Below are positions 29,734-40,484 of a stretch of 64,000 nucleotides of DNA, piece after piece; the first letter of the stretch is position 1; the number at the start of each line of letters is the position of its first letter. The DNA lies in NCBI GenBank assembly GCA_905221605.1, contig CAJNDS010002746.1:344889-408888 (forward strand), given 5' to 3'. A program made the position numbers and the translations under genes. Source of the DNA: Symbiodinium natans. Taxonomy: Eukaryota > Sar > Dinophyceae > Suessiales > Symbiodiniaceae. The notes under the pieces are model-generated. The model had not been told where the DNA came from, made no database searches, and saw only the letters and a list, made by a program, of their open reading frames with translations.

Positions 29734-31120
29734 AGTCATGAAAGCCTGCCCAACCGAGACCAACCCATGCAATAGCTCCCAACATGGAGGTCAAAACTTA
29801 AGCAAACGCCGACATTTGGGTACCCCAAAAAAGGGGCCTAAGCCTAAAGAGACGACCCCTAAACCCTACGCCCTAAACCAAAAACTCTAAACCCTAAACC
29901 CCTAAACCCTAAACCCTAAAGCCTAAACCCTAAACCCTAAACCCGAAACCGACCAGGCCAAGACTCGATGAAATTGGACAGGTGAATCCAGAGCTTCGAA
30001 AGCTTCCCTCCCGTGCTGGGTTGGCCACCATCCTGTGAGGGCTTGGGTTTAGGGTTTGGGGTTTGGGGTTTGGGGTTTGGGGTTTGGGGTTTAGGGTTTA
30101 GGGTTTAGGGTTTAGGGTTTAGGGTTTAGGGTTTAGGGTTTAGGGTTTACGCTTCAGGGTTCAGGGTTCAGGGTTTAGGGTTTAGGGTTTATGCGATCTG
30201 TCATGCGGATAATTCAGAAGCCACGTGACTTGTGTAGAAATTCACTAGTTGATTGGAATGGCCAACGAGTAAGCGGCGGTGCGCCCTCAACCAGTTCAAC
30301 CCGACACGCATCAAAGTCGCCATACTCTAAACTTGGGATATTCAGTCCTTAAACGATAATCGCAGGGGGGGGCAGGGGGTACGTATCAGGGGAAACGAAC
30401 ATCCATACCCTGACCTTAAAGGCGTGCAAAGTCTAGCCTTCCGGGTCTGGCATGAGAGCTTCCTAGTTGCTGAGTACCCTGGGCCAAAAAAGGTTAACCT
30501 TTAAATTCTGGTGAGCTTTTTTTTTTATACCGCAACAGATTCAGGGTGTGGCTTAGACCATCCTAAAAGAAGGTCTCTGAACAGTTGAAGCTGATATTGC
30601 CCCTCGTTAACAGGTGCTCTGGAGGGTTTTGGGTTTAGGGTTTAGGGTTTAGGGTTGAAAGCACCCCCCCCCCCTCCAGGCAAGGGCCCAGGTCCTGTCC
30701 GGGAAGGAGCCGGGCATTCCTTGCGATCCTCGGCACCGCTGCAGAGAAATCACAGGGTCGACTGGGACTAGGGTTTAGGGTTTCGGGTTTAAGGTTTAAG
30801 GTTTAAGGTTTAAGGTTTAGGGTTTAGGGTTTAGGGTTCAGGGTTTAGGGTTTAGGGTTTAGGGTTTAGGGTTTAGGGCTTCGGGCTTAGGGCTTAGGGT
30901 TTAGGGTTGAGCCGACGGGTTTAGGGCACAGCTGCGGTGTGTAAGGGGAAACGAAACCCTGAACTCTTAGGCCCTAAACCCTAAACCCTAAACCCTAAAC
31001 CCTAAACCCTAAACCCTAAACCCTAAACCCTGAACCCTAAACCCTAAACCCTAAAGAAGGCTAAGCCCTAAACTCGAAACCCGAAACCCTGAACCCCGAA
31101 ACCCAAATCCCCAACCCTAA
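29734..31120. repeat. Telomere-type arrays and unassigned spacer
   Basis: CCCTAAA 29885-29945; TTTGGGG then TTTAGGG 30045-30195; TTTAAGG and TTTAGGG 30770-30910; CCCTAAA 30972-31056. Minus-strand pieces at 29955-30030 (LSKLWIHLSNFIESW) and 30670-30745 (after a strong TTTCTCTGCAG acceptor) may be exons of unknown family. Confidence 0.8.
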
Positions 31121-31178
31121 GCCAATTTCCTTGGCCTCGCATGCTGTTGTATAAGCTGCAAAACTGTCGTCCGAGGTC
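31121..31178 (-). CDS. PPR-type exon
   Basis: It encodes TSDDSFAAYTTACEAKEIG, matching the PPR first helix (S-F/Y-x-A-x-x-x-A-C-x-x). The acceptor is CCTCAGCAG before GACCTCGG. The 3' border is unclear. Confidence 0.55.
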
Positions 31179-31350
31179 CTGCTGAGGAGGTTAAGGTGTA
31201 GGGATTAGGGTTTTACCCACATCTTGCGCCCTAAAGTAGCTTTCCTCATGAAGCCTGCATGATTGAGGCGTTTCGCCTGCTTCTACAAGAATTAAGGTGA
31301 CTAAAGGCCCCCGAGACGGAACCAACCGGTCAAGCCAGAAACAAAGTCGC

Positions 31351-31411
31351 CCCAAACCCTAAACCCTAAACCCTATGGTTTAGGGTTTAGGGTTTAGGGT
31401 TTAGGGTTTAA
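31351..31411. repeat. CCCTAAA array directly abutting a TTTAGGG array
   Basis: Three to four CCCTAAA units meet about five TTTAGGG units with only TGG or so between (31375-31378), producing a hairpin. The order (C-rich then G-rich) is opposite to that of an end-to-end telomere fusion. Confidence 0.92.
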
Positions 31412-31854
31412 AACCTTAGACCCCAAGCCCCACACCCCAAACCCTAAACCCTTCAGGGAAGCCTGTAGGGGTACAACCTTAGGGGTACGAGTCTTAAGCC
31501 CCGGGACCCAGCAAAAGGGTCGCGGCAAAGGTCCATGCCTGAGGTATTGGGGTTTACGATTCATAGGGTTTAGGGTTTAGGGCTTCGGGTTCAGGGTTTG
31601 AGTTTAGGGTGACGAGCCCTGGGAAATGTCCAGACCCCAGACCCACTGACGGTTCTGGGCAGTTGATAAGTAGGAATTGCTAGCGGCTAGACCCAAGAAT
31701 AACTTAGGAACAAGAATATTCCCCCCTTGGTCTACCCGCAGCACGCATGGTTTGCCCACACCCATTGGTTGCACGTAGGGTTTAGAGTTGAGGGTTTAGG
31801 GTTGGGGGTTTCGGGTTGAGGGTTTCGGGTTGAGGGTTTTGTGATCCGGCGGGT

Positions 31855-31900
<46 letters not shown>

Positions 31901-34900
31901 GGTCTTGGGCAGGGGTTTTCGGGTTTAGGGTTTAGGGTTTGTATAGGTTGTAGGGTTTAAGGTTTTTAGGGTTTTTGTGATCTGGTGGGTTGAGGGTTGA
32001 GGGATTTTAGGGTTTAGGGGTTGTAGGTTTTACGGTTTAGGCAGGTCCAAAATAAGGGGTTTTAGGGTTTAGGGTTTGTCGGTTTTAGGGTTTGGGGTTT
32101 TTGTCTTTTGTGACCCTAGCGAGCGGGCACATATCGCGCGTACGCACATTCGCGTCGCCAACTCTAGGGGCCTACTCTGCTCCTAGAAGAAGTACCCCCT
32201 CCCCCTCACACAAGGGGTATTCCCAGAGATAGCCAAGTCGACTTGCACCAAACACCCCAAACCCTAAGCCCTCAACCCTAAACCCAGAACCCAAAAAACG
32301 CAAAACTTAAACCCAAAACCCTAACCCCTATATAAACAATTGTTCTCCGTTCTTCCAGCCATGGCTCATGTACTTCCTGGGGTCGTTGGGCGTCTTCAGC
32401 CGAAGCCCATGGATCCCCTTCCTGAGATTCAGACAACAGGTGGCCGGGTTATAGGGCTTCGGGTGGTAGGGCTTAGGGTTTAGGGTTAGGGTTTAGGATT
32501 TAGGGTTTAGGATTTCGGATTTAGGGTTTAGGGTTCAGCGAGTCACTAGCCTGTCTTGTTTTTCTTGCTCTTGGCTGAAAGCCGCTTCGGGCATGTATCT
32601 CAGAAGTAGATTCCTTGTAGTTTAGGTAAAGAAAGGCCCTAAACGCTAAACCCTAAACCCTTAAACCTAAACCCTAAACCCTAAACCCTAACCCTAAACC
32701 CACACTCGAACGAACCCCCTATCCAGAACAAGGCCCAAACTCAGAGTGACTTGGGCGTCATGTTGGATAGTTGGCTAGGGTGGGGGCGCTAAATCACCGC
32801 CCCTGTTCAGGGTTGATGGTTGAGGGTTGAGGGTTTATGAACCCTTAAAACCTACTACCCTAAACCCTAAACCCTAAACCCTAAACCCCAAACCCTAAAC
32901 CCCAAACCCTAAACCCTGCACGCCAACAGGGCTACAGGGAGAACGCCCCCAGAAGCGCGCGGACTCCGTGGGATCTGGGCCGCTGCGAGATCTTGGGAAT
33001 CAAGCCCTTAGGGCTTAGGGCTTAGGGCTTAGGGCTTAGGGCTTAGGTTTTAGGGTTTTAGGGTTTTAGGGTTTAAGAATTTAGGGTTCAAGAATTTAGG
33101 GTTTAGGGTTTAGGGCTTAAACGTTTAGAGTTTAGGGTTTAGGGTACGCACAATCATGGCCCAGAATGCGCCCTTCCTGCTGGGGCAAACATCCCAAAGC
33201 CGTCGGATCTAAGCCGAATCCGTTTGGCGCCGGAAGCTAAGCTGAGCCGTCAAAGACCCCATCCCATGCCTCGACAAAACCCTCAGCTCTGGGCCCTTGT
33301 AATTGTCAACGCCCGCCAGGGTTTAGGGTTCCGGCAGGGTTTAGGGTTCAGGGTGTGAAATCCCAAAGCAACCAACCCGAAACCCCAAACCCCAAACTCC
33401 AAACCCCAAACCCCAAACCCTACACCCTAAACAACCCTGACGCCTAAACCCTAACCCTAAACACTAAACCCTAAACCCTAAACCCCAAACCCTCCAGGCC
33501 GCAAGGCTGCTTCAAAGCCAAGTGGCGGCTTGTGCGCCTCGCCCTCTTCCATTTTCCGCACGAAGCGCTCCATCTTGCCCCTCACCTTCGGAGCTTGGTT
33601 TAGGGTGTAGGGTGTATAGGGTTTAGGGTGTAGTGGTTTAGGGTTTGGGGTTTAGGTTTTATAGGGTTTAGGGTTTAGGGTGGTTTCGGGTCTGGGGCTT
33701 GGGATGGTTCAGGGTTTTGGGTATCTAAAAGCAAAAACTGAAGCCATAAGCCTTCCTCACACGCGAAGGAATACAGAACACACACACACACACACACACT
33801 CACACACAAAAACAAAATGAGGAAGCGTTGGACCTGCCCAGCATCCGGGAAACGACTGAGCAAGACAACCGAAGTCTTGAGTTGGTGCGGGGGGTTTTAC
33901 CTCAACATTCTCAAACATGTTTGGCTTGTTCGTGGCGGTACTCAAACGCCCCAAGTAGGTATTCTTAAGTAGGTAGCCCCTGACCCCTAAACCCCAAACC
34001 CGAACATAACCCTAAACCCTAAACCCTAAACCCTGAACCATAAACCCTTAACCCTAAACCCTCTACTCGTTCGGTGATCCTGTCAGGGGTCTGGGGAAGT
34101 CCCGCGAGCGGTATATAGGAATGCCCTCAACCCTGCGTGCGGTCTGAGCCCCCGAAACCCCCCAAACCTTGCCGTTGAGGGTTCAAGGTGGTCAACTCGT
34201 TGGGGTTTAAAGCATTTGTAGGGTGGGTGTTCAGGGTTTCTGGGGTTTCTAGGGTTTCTAGGGTTTCTAGGGTTTGGGGTTCAGGGTTCAGGGTTTACGG
34301 TCACCCTCCCCCAAGGAGCCTTTGTAGGCACGTCTTGAACCACAACAGCCACCCCCCGGGCCCAAAACCCTGAAGCGAAAAACCCTCAAAGACTTAGTTG
34401 CTGAGTTCGTGAGCACCAAAGAAGTGTACACGTTCAGTTCTAACAGGGGGTATCCCAAAAAGTGTAAACTGTACTCACTCAGCTACGCAGAAAACCCATA
34501 AGCCCTATAAACCCTATAAACGATAGAAAGACACTATAAACCCCACAAAAACCCATAAACCCGAGCAACCCTTATACACCCTACAAAGCACAAACAACCC
34601 AAAGAACCGAAAACAAACCCTGTAAACCCCCCCAAAAAAGCTGTGAACCTATAAACCCTAGAAAGCAACAAAAAATCAAGTTGAACCCTCAACTCTAAAC
34701 CCTGAACCCTGAACTCTGAACCCTAAACCCTAAACCTACTCTAAACAAACAAAAAACAAACTGAACTGGGGTATAGGCTGTCTCCCACTCGGTCGGCAGG
34801 ATCAGGCCGCCTCGGTCTCTGTGTTGCTCGGTTTAGGGTTTAGGGTTTAGGGTTTAGGGTTTAGGCTTTAGGGTTTAGGGTTTATTGTTTAGGGTTTAGG

Positions 34901-36195
34901 GTTCCTGAAAACCCTACCTAAACCCCGCAAAGTATGTAAACAAATCTTTTTTTGGCTTTTCTGCTTTGCATACTTTAGGGGTCCAGGTAAACGAACGAAC
35001 CTTCAACACCCCACACCCCAAACCCTAACCCTAGACCCTAAACCAAGAGCCTTGGGCTTCGGGTCCATAAAGCCACGAAATGCACGGACACGAATGTTAT
35101 CCCAAGAATGAAAGGGCGGCCGATTGTGGCCTTATCGGGTCTCAGGGTTTAGGGTTTAGGGTGTTCCTGTAGCCTCTTGAAAGGGACCAAGGTGTTCACT
35201 GGGTCCATGAGTCTGGGTCCCCCTGTGCTTGGTGACAGCTCTACATACGAATTGGCACGGCTTAAGAGAAACTACTGTCACTGCTAGCTTGTAGGGTTTA
35301 GGGTTCAGGGTTTTTGGGTTCAGGGTTCAGGGTTAAGGGGGTTTAGGGTTTAGGGGCCTTGTGACCAGTGAGATCGGACCGACTGGAGGTCCATGTCAGA
35401 GCTCTGGAAACTACATTCCAACTTCATGGTTCGGGGCGCGTTCCCGCGCGTGGTGCGGAAGGCATGTACACAAGTCAGGACATGCAGGAAACATCGGCTG
35501 GGTTGGGTTGTCAGCACTTTGGGAAACTACGTCTATTTGGGGGGCCAGGCTTTCACACTTCACAGTAGTTTTGACATGACTATCAGTGTAGTTTTGGTGT
35601 AAATATTCTTGCGATTTGAAGCCCGAGTCATGGGTTTTATGTTGAGGGTTTAGCTTACAGGGCAACGCTGTAAATACCAGTGTTTTGGGCATAAAACGTT
35701 GTAGATACCAGTGTTTTGGGCATGGTCACGAAAGGCATGGACGCTTGTGACAGATTTTCTTGTTCCACATCCTTGTGCAGTATGTTGTACAAAGAGGCGA
35801 AAACGCTGTAAACACCAGTGTTTTGGGCATGGATGCAAGATGAATGACGTTCTTATCCCCCCCCCCCCCCCCCCCCCCCCCCTGCCCTGCTCAACACATG
35901 CAGGCCTCTGAACGCCACGTCCCTGAACCCGAAAACGTGCTGAGGCTGCGCAGGGTCTCTCGCGGCTGGGGGGAATGAGCCGACCGTAATATTTGAAAGT
36001 GCAAAGCGGGATACCAGCACCCGAAAATGTCCCAACCTCCCCATGGAAAACCTGAAACCAATCATACATAACCATACCACAACCGCCCTGCCCTTAGAAC
36101 CTCTCCTCTGCGCACATGCAGCTAGAACAAGACACATGAACGTGTTGTTCTTGGTTTCGGGTCTAAGGCTGAACAAGTACCCTAAACTACTGTTT
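31412..36195. repeat. Degenerate telomere-type field with unassigned spacers
   Basis: Blocks include TTGAGGG 31850-31905, mixed units 32015-32100, TTTAGGG 32470-32535, CCCTAAA 32640-32700 and 32855-32920, CTTAGGG/TTTAGGG 33005-33145, CCCTAAA 33455-33490, a CA run at 33779-33808, TTTCTAGGG units 34230-34275, and ACCCTATAAACCC variants 34495-34740. Minus-strand pieces at 33500-33590 (MERFVRKMEEGEAHKPP) and 32350-32445 read openly but are unassigned. Three copies of an ACCAGTGTTTTGGGCAT unit lie at 35660-35832, and a run of about 26 C ends at 35882. Confidence 0.75.
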
Positions 36196-36277
36196 GCTTA
36201 AGAACCCCAAACGAACAAGAACAACAATCCCTATACCACCTTTAATAGGGAAGAAGATTTTTTCGGGGTTCTTAAGC
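36196..36277. repeat. Foldback element family E, short copy
   Basis: GCTTAAGAACCCC at the left and GGGGTTCTTAAGC at the right. It lacks the 34-bp internal repeats of 25785-25974. Confidence 0.85.
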
Positions 36278-36329
36278 TATTAAGTACCCTAAACCCTAAA
36301 CCCTAAACCCTAAACCCTAAACCCTAAAC

Positions 36330-36425
36330 CAGCTGAGCCACGCATGGAAGGCATGTTGGCAGCGTCATCGTCGCTGATGCGCTTGTATCGCAGGTGGGCC
36401 TGTTCATGCTCGCAACCCTCAGTCC
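36330..36425 (-). CDS. Exon-like piece, family unknown
   Basis: The minus strand reads GCEHEQAHLRYKRISDDD then AANMPSMRGSAG between two telomere-type tracts (36290-36330 and 36435-36525), with an AG border upstream and GTTTAGG downstream. It is not a PPR. It may belong to the gene at 36.96-38.0 kb. Confidence 0.35.
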
Positions 36426-36961
36426 CAATGCAGGGCTTAGGGTTTAGGGTTCAGGGTTCAGGGTTTAGGGTTTCGGGTTTAGGGTTTAGGAGTTTAGGGT
36501 TTAGGGTTTAGGGTTAGGGTTTGACATTTACCCCCCCAAGCCCTGCCTGAAGCCTTAGGCCCTGTGAGGCGGGTGGCAATTGGTAGAGTGAAGTATGTTC
36601 TTTGTATTTCACTAGGGTTTAGGGTTTAGGGTTTAGGGTCTAGGGTCTAGGGTTTAGGGTTTAGGGTTTAGGGTTTAGATCTTAGAGTTGGGGTTTAATT
36701 CGGGCATCTCGTCATGCAGCCGCAGTAATGCCATGTGGATGGGGGGGAGGGGTAAGATTCGCCCTGGCCGGAAGTCTCTAGTCTCTAGTGGTTTAGGGAA
36801 CCCTACACTCTGGCTTCCGACCCCAAAGCCGCACTTCTCGTAGGACACCTAAGAATCCGGTAAACCCTATACCTGCCCGGTCCCTGAGCCTAAACCCTAA
36901 ACTCTACGTAAACCCAGAAGCCTACGTTGAGGGGTTCTCCCAGCGTGATCCACAAAATGGA
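36426..36961. repeat. Telomere-type tracts and spacer
   Basis: TTTAGGG at 36437-36520 and 36613-36690. The remainder is unassigned. Confidence 0.85.
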
Positions 36962-37400
36962 CTAAAGGAGGGACCCTTTTTGGGGCCATCTCCCTCTTTG
37001 ACGAGAGCGCTTCCCACCTTGGGACACAGGACCCCTTGCGAACGCCATCAAGGCCTCCTGAATGGCATTATCGTCGTCCCGCTCTGTCCCTTTCCCCCGC
37101 TGCCTCTTTCTCTGTTGCTTCGGCACGGCAATCAGAACCCTGAGACATTGGAAGCCGGCATTTCCTCCAAATCCACAATGGGGGCCGTACCACTCAGAAA
37201 AGAAGCTCTTCAACGTCGGGACCCGATGAGGATTGGCCTCCCTGAGCCCGACCGGCTTGGTTGACAGCAACTTCTCCAGGTTGTGGTCGAAGTCCAGCTG
37301 AGCCCTCATGGATCTGCCTGGCAGCTTCACGCAGCATGTCCTCCAACTCTATGAAGCACTGGGTGAAAACTTCAATGCGCCTGCTGCTGATAAGGGTCGC
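36962..37400 (-). CDS. Unassigned protein, terminal exon(s)
   Basis: Two minus-strand frames read as protein. The upstream part (about 37400-37300) gives RRIEVFTQCFIELEDML. The downstream frame from 37330 gives LDFDHNLEKLLSTKPVGLRE, then VPTLKSFFSEWYGPHCGFGG and a basic QRKRQRGKG tail, and ends GSLL at 36962. The switch near 37310 is a short intron or a frame error. No family is recognised; the helical, acidic/basic mix suggests a soluble or coiled protein. Confidence 0.5.
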
Positions 37401-37502
37401 TTCTAAGGGTCCTCCCTTTTACGCCCTAACCAAACCTCGAAACCCTAAGAAATTCCATCGGTCACCCAAAAACCCTAAACCCAAAACCCTAAACGGTCCT
37501 GC

Positions 37503-37571
37503 ACGACGTCCACCATAGGCGTGGCCATGTCAACGAGCATCGTCAACTCAGCCAGTTCCTGCAACTTCTGT
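37503..37571 (-). CDS. Small exon of the same unassigned gene
   Basis: It encodes KLQELAELTMLVDMATP then MVDVVQD after a CCCACAAACAG acceptor and before a GTTTAGGG donor-like border. The telomere-type stretch on its 5' side (37584-37735) would be intron, as for the PPR exons. Confidence 0.55.
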
Positions 37572-37583
37572 TTGTGGGTACAG

Positions 37584-37735
37584 GGTTTAGGGTTTGGGGT
37601 TTGGGGTTTGCGGTTTGGGGTTTAGGGTTTGGGGTTTGGGATTTGCGGTTTAGGGTTTGGTGTTTGGGGTTTGGGGTTTATACATGGTTTGGGGTTTGGG
37701 TTTGGGGTGTAGGGTTTGGGGTTTGGGTTTAGGGT
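37584..37735. repeat. TTTGGGG / TTTAGGG array
   Basis: About 20 units, mostly TTTGGGG. It is the last substantial telomere-type array going right. Confidence 0.95.
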
Positions 37736-37748
37736 TGATAGGGCGGAT

Positions 37749-37960
37749 CTACTTACGTACTCCCACCCTAGCTACGCCCTGTACGCACAAGAAGGGGGGG
37801 GTGGTTTGCCGATCCTTGTTCCAGCCGGCTCCGAAGTCTCCGTCAGGAGTCAACCTCTTGAACTTGTTCATGAAGATCGAACCTTCTTGACTTGATACTC
37901 TTGCTTCTTCGTCAGTCAAGGCACCATCAGGCCCAGCCAAAAGACCCAACCCGAACATAA
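37749..37960 (-). CDS. Exon of the same unassigned gene
   Basis: It encodes GPDGALTDEEARVSSQEG then SIFMNKFKRLTPDGDFGAG and WNKDRQTTPPF. The composition is protein-like, with acidic N-terminal half. Upstream at 37960-38020 the same frame has a hydrophobic stretch (VVMFGLGLLAG). A short N-terminal membrane or signal segment is possible. Confidence 0.45.
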
Positions 37961-38662
37961 CAACATGCAGCGGTTTACATGGAAAATATTTATATAAAAA
38001 GCACGAATATTGGCAGAGCAAAGCCGGTTCTTTTCCAGCGCCCCATGAGCGCTACAGCCGGCATGTCCGACCTGGGCTTGCTCATGAGCAGGAACAAAAT
38101 CTGGACTGAAGGGATTGAGAAAACCACGTTGCAAAACAATGTCGTGCAAAACACTGTCGCGCACACTGTCGCGCACTTTTGCACGCCGCTGTGAACTGCA
38201 GCACGACAATAGAGCACCCCCTGCGGCAAAAACTGACATTGACATTGACGCTGAGTGAACTTGTGTTTGCAGGAGGGGTTATGGAAAAACCACTCGTGCG
38301 GTGGACTGAGTGACTCTGCACCCTCCAGGCGCTAGTACTGAGAAAAAGCGGTTGCGCGAGGATCTAGGTCCTTAAAATAACGGCTGAGGCCGAGGTTGGC
38401 AGACATGCGCCAAGCGAAGAAAACATAGCTTCGGATCTTCGAAACGAACTGAGTTTTTACAGTAAGTGGTTGCTAACAAATCTACCAAGCAGATCTCTAG
38501 GATTCCAGCTCGACCCTCTCCTTCGCTTGCAAAATTCGCGACTTCACTGACACTAACCCGAACCCGGAAGGCTTCAGGGTCTTTCCTGCCAGCTGGAAAG
38601 CCCAAGCCATAGCCACACTGCGCATGTTGTGCGTGGCTTCAGCAAGCTGATAGTGAAGTGGC

Positions 38663-39178
38663 TCACACTCGATGAGGCACGAAGGACCGCCTTCCATGAC
38701 CAACTTGCCTTAGATGCAGAGTTTTCTGATAAGATCTCGGGATTAGCAGTGGCTTGTCAACTTGCTCATTGCCCTCACTTGCTTCATGGACGCTCGGAAC
38801 CTTGTCCTCCGGGAAGGACTTGAAACCGTGCACCGCGGTGGCGCCATGCTTCTTGATCAGCTCCTTGAGCGTCAGCACGTCTTTGTTCGAGAGGTCAATG
38901 ACAAGGTCGGTAACGAGAAGCTCGTAGGGCAGGCATTGCTCCGGCATACGGTCGTTGTTGCACCTCAAGAGCTTGCCTTTGCGGTACAAGATGACCAACA
39001 GATTCTTGGGCAATCTTCTGTTCACCTCAGCCAGCGAAGAGATGCAGATGGAGAGGCCAGACTCGCGCCGAAGCATGCGAAATTCACACGGAGGATCTTC
39101 AAGGACACTGATGAGGGTGTCTTCCAGGATGTCCTGCACCTCCCCCGCCTCCTCCTCCTCGTGCTTCGGCTCCTCTTG
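38663..39178 (-). CDS. Unassigned protein exon
   Basis: The minus frame begins after CCCTCAAG at about 39178 with QEEPKHEEEEAGEVQDI, followed by LEDTLISVLEDPPCEFRML, SSLAEVNRRLPKNLLVILY and VLTLKELIKKHGATAVHGF. It is open for more than 150 codons with balanced composition. No family is recognised. It lies downstream of the SET-domain gene on the same strand and could be its continuation or a separate gene. Confidence 0.5.
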   Translation of the reverse strand, partial: QEEPKHEEEEAGEVQDILEDTLISVLEDPPCEFRMLRRESGLSICISSLAEVNRRLPKNLLVILYRKGKLLRCNNDRMPEQCLPYELLVTDLVIDLSNKDVLTLKELIKKHGATAVHGFKSFPEDKVPSVHEASEGNEQVDKPLLIPRSYQKTLHLRQVGHGRRSFVPHRV

Positions 39179-39410
39179 AGGGATTATAAGGTATTTTTAG
39201 TTAAGTTAGCAGCACACACCCTTTCACCCGTGCTTGACAGCAGCCCCAGCCCTGTCTGCAAAAGTTGACACTTAACTTGCAAGGACCCGGCCAAAAACAT
39301 TACTCAGGCTTTCCCATCTCCCACGCCACTGTCCTCAGAGGCAACACCAGCAAAACCGCAAACACCAACATCCCAGGGCTCAATGATTGGGGTTTAGGAA
39401 CTGTTAAGGT

Positions 39411-39655
39411 TTAGAGATATTCTTCCTCGCTCGCCTCAGCCGCGCTGCTCGGCTCTGCCTCCTCCTTTTCAGTGCCCCCATCCATTGCAGCATCATGCTC
39501 AGTCGATTTTTGAGCAGCAGCCTGCTGACACTGCGCACTGGTCAGGTCATCTTCGTCCATCTCTTCCTGCTTCGCAACTGGGGCCTTCGATGGCGACTGC
39601 TTGAAGTACTGCTGGATGCGTGGCTTCCTGACACTTGTTGGAGTCAAGGGCAGAG
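39411..39655 (-). CDS. Acidic C-terminal exon following the SET exons
   Basis: After an AACAAGTGTCAG border the minus strand encodes KPRIQQYFKQSPSKAPVA then an acidic tail (KQEEMDEDDL, AEASEEEYL) and a stop. KPRIQQYF resembles a PCNA-binding (PIP) box with K in place of the leading Q; this is suggestive only. It is probably the last exon of the SET-domain gene. Confidence 0.45.
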
Positions 39656-39699
39656 CAGCCACACCCATCAGGAACGTCAATTAAGTGTTAGCAGAGTGG

Positions 39700-40065
39700 C
39701 TTGGTGCCACTGAGGTCATACTGGAGACCGTAGCTGACGAGGATCTCGGTCTTGGAGGTGATGCCGCAGCTGTTCCGGGTCTTTGCCTTGAGGGAAAGGC
39801 AGCCTGAAGCGAACGCACCAAGTTCACAAGCACACTTACAGCTGCGCGCGCTGTCATGGTGTGTAAATTTTAATGCCATCATGTTGCCCGGGTTTGGCCC
39901 TTTCGAGATGTCCAGGAACCACTCAGCGTTCGGCGCAGATTTTACCCCGTGGTAGCAGTTCACATACCTGGCTGCCCCGACCAGCACTGCGAACATCGCC
40001 TTCGGGGACTGACACTGGTTGATGCCATCAAGGCGCAAGACCTTGTCTGTCTTGCGTGGCCAGAA
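39700..40065 (-). CDS. SET-domain exon (C-terminal half of the domain)
   Basis: After a pyrimidine-rich TTTCTTTTCTGGCC border ending in ACAG (about 40050), the minus strand encodes LRLDGINQCQSPKAM, AARYVNCYHGVKSAPNAEWF, MALKFTHHD and TEILVSYGLQY. These correspond to the SET hallmarks (R-F/Y-x-N-H-x-x-x-P-N-A and E-I-L-x-x-Y-G-x-x-Y). The usual N-H reads N-C, so catalytic competence is uncertain. SET proteins methylate lysines and are numerous in dinoflagellates. QCQ here is encoded by the ACTGACACTGG motif at 40008-40018. Confidence 0.65.
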
Positions 40066-40179
40066 AAGAAATTGGAATGCATCGTGGAACATGAATGTTC
40101 AGGAGGCATTTTTGACCCAACATCATGAGCATGAGTTGTGGGCATTTTGCCCGCACGCACGCCCTTTGCCCACGCGCAG

Positions 40180-40475
40180 GCCCGCCCGAAGCGTCTTTAT
40201 GCTTTTGGCACCAAGCAGCTGCATCCTTGTGCTCCTCATTGCTGCGCAAGAAGGTGAGCAGCGGCGCCCAACCGGTGAACAGCAAGCAGCTGGCCTGAAG
40301 GATCACCTCTCCTTCGGGAACCGAGTTCGAGGTGAACACACCTTTGCCACGATCGTCGGCGTTCTGCAGATACAGGCCATGTCTCTGAAGCTCTGTGTCT
40401 GTCAGGCCGGCGAGCAGATTGCGGAGCTGCTTTGGCATCTGGTCTACCTCAGAGGCTTCGAGTCTTCGAGTGGAG
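40180..40475 (-). CDS. SET-domain exon (N-terminal half of the domain)
   Basis: It encodes QLRNLLAGLTDTELQRHGLY, then DDRGKGVFTSNSVPEGEVI, the G-x-G-V-F/(A)-x-x-x-I-x-x-G-E-x-I opening of a SET domain, then LTFLRSNEEHKDAAAWCQ. The frame continues to 40028 but loses protein character near 40170, where a GC- or GT-type donor is expected before the exon at 39700-40065. Confidence 0.65.
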
Positions 40476-40484
40476 CAATTCGCA

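Noticed and set aside
35650-36176. Minus frames of 107-141 codons around 35.65-36.18 kb
   Set aside because: They depend on a C26 run read as poly-Gly and on three repeats of a 28-bp unit. Two overlapping frames look equally plausible.
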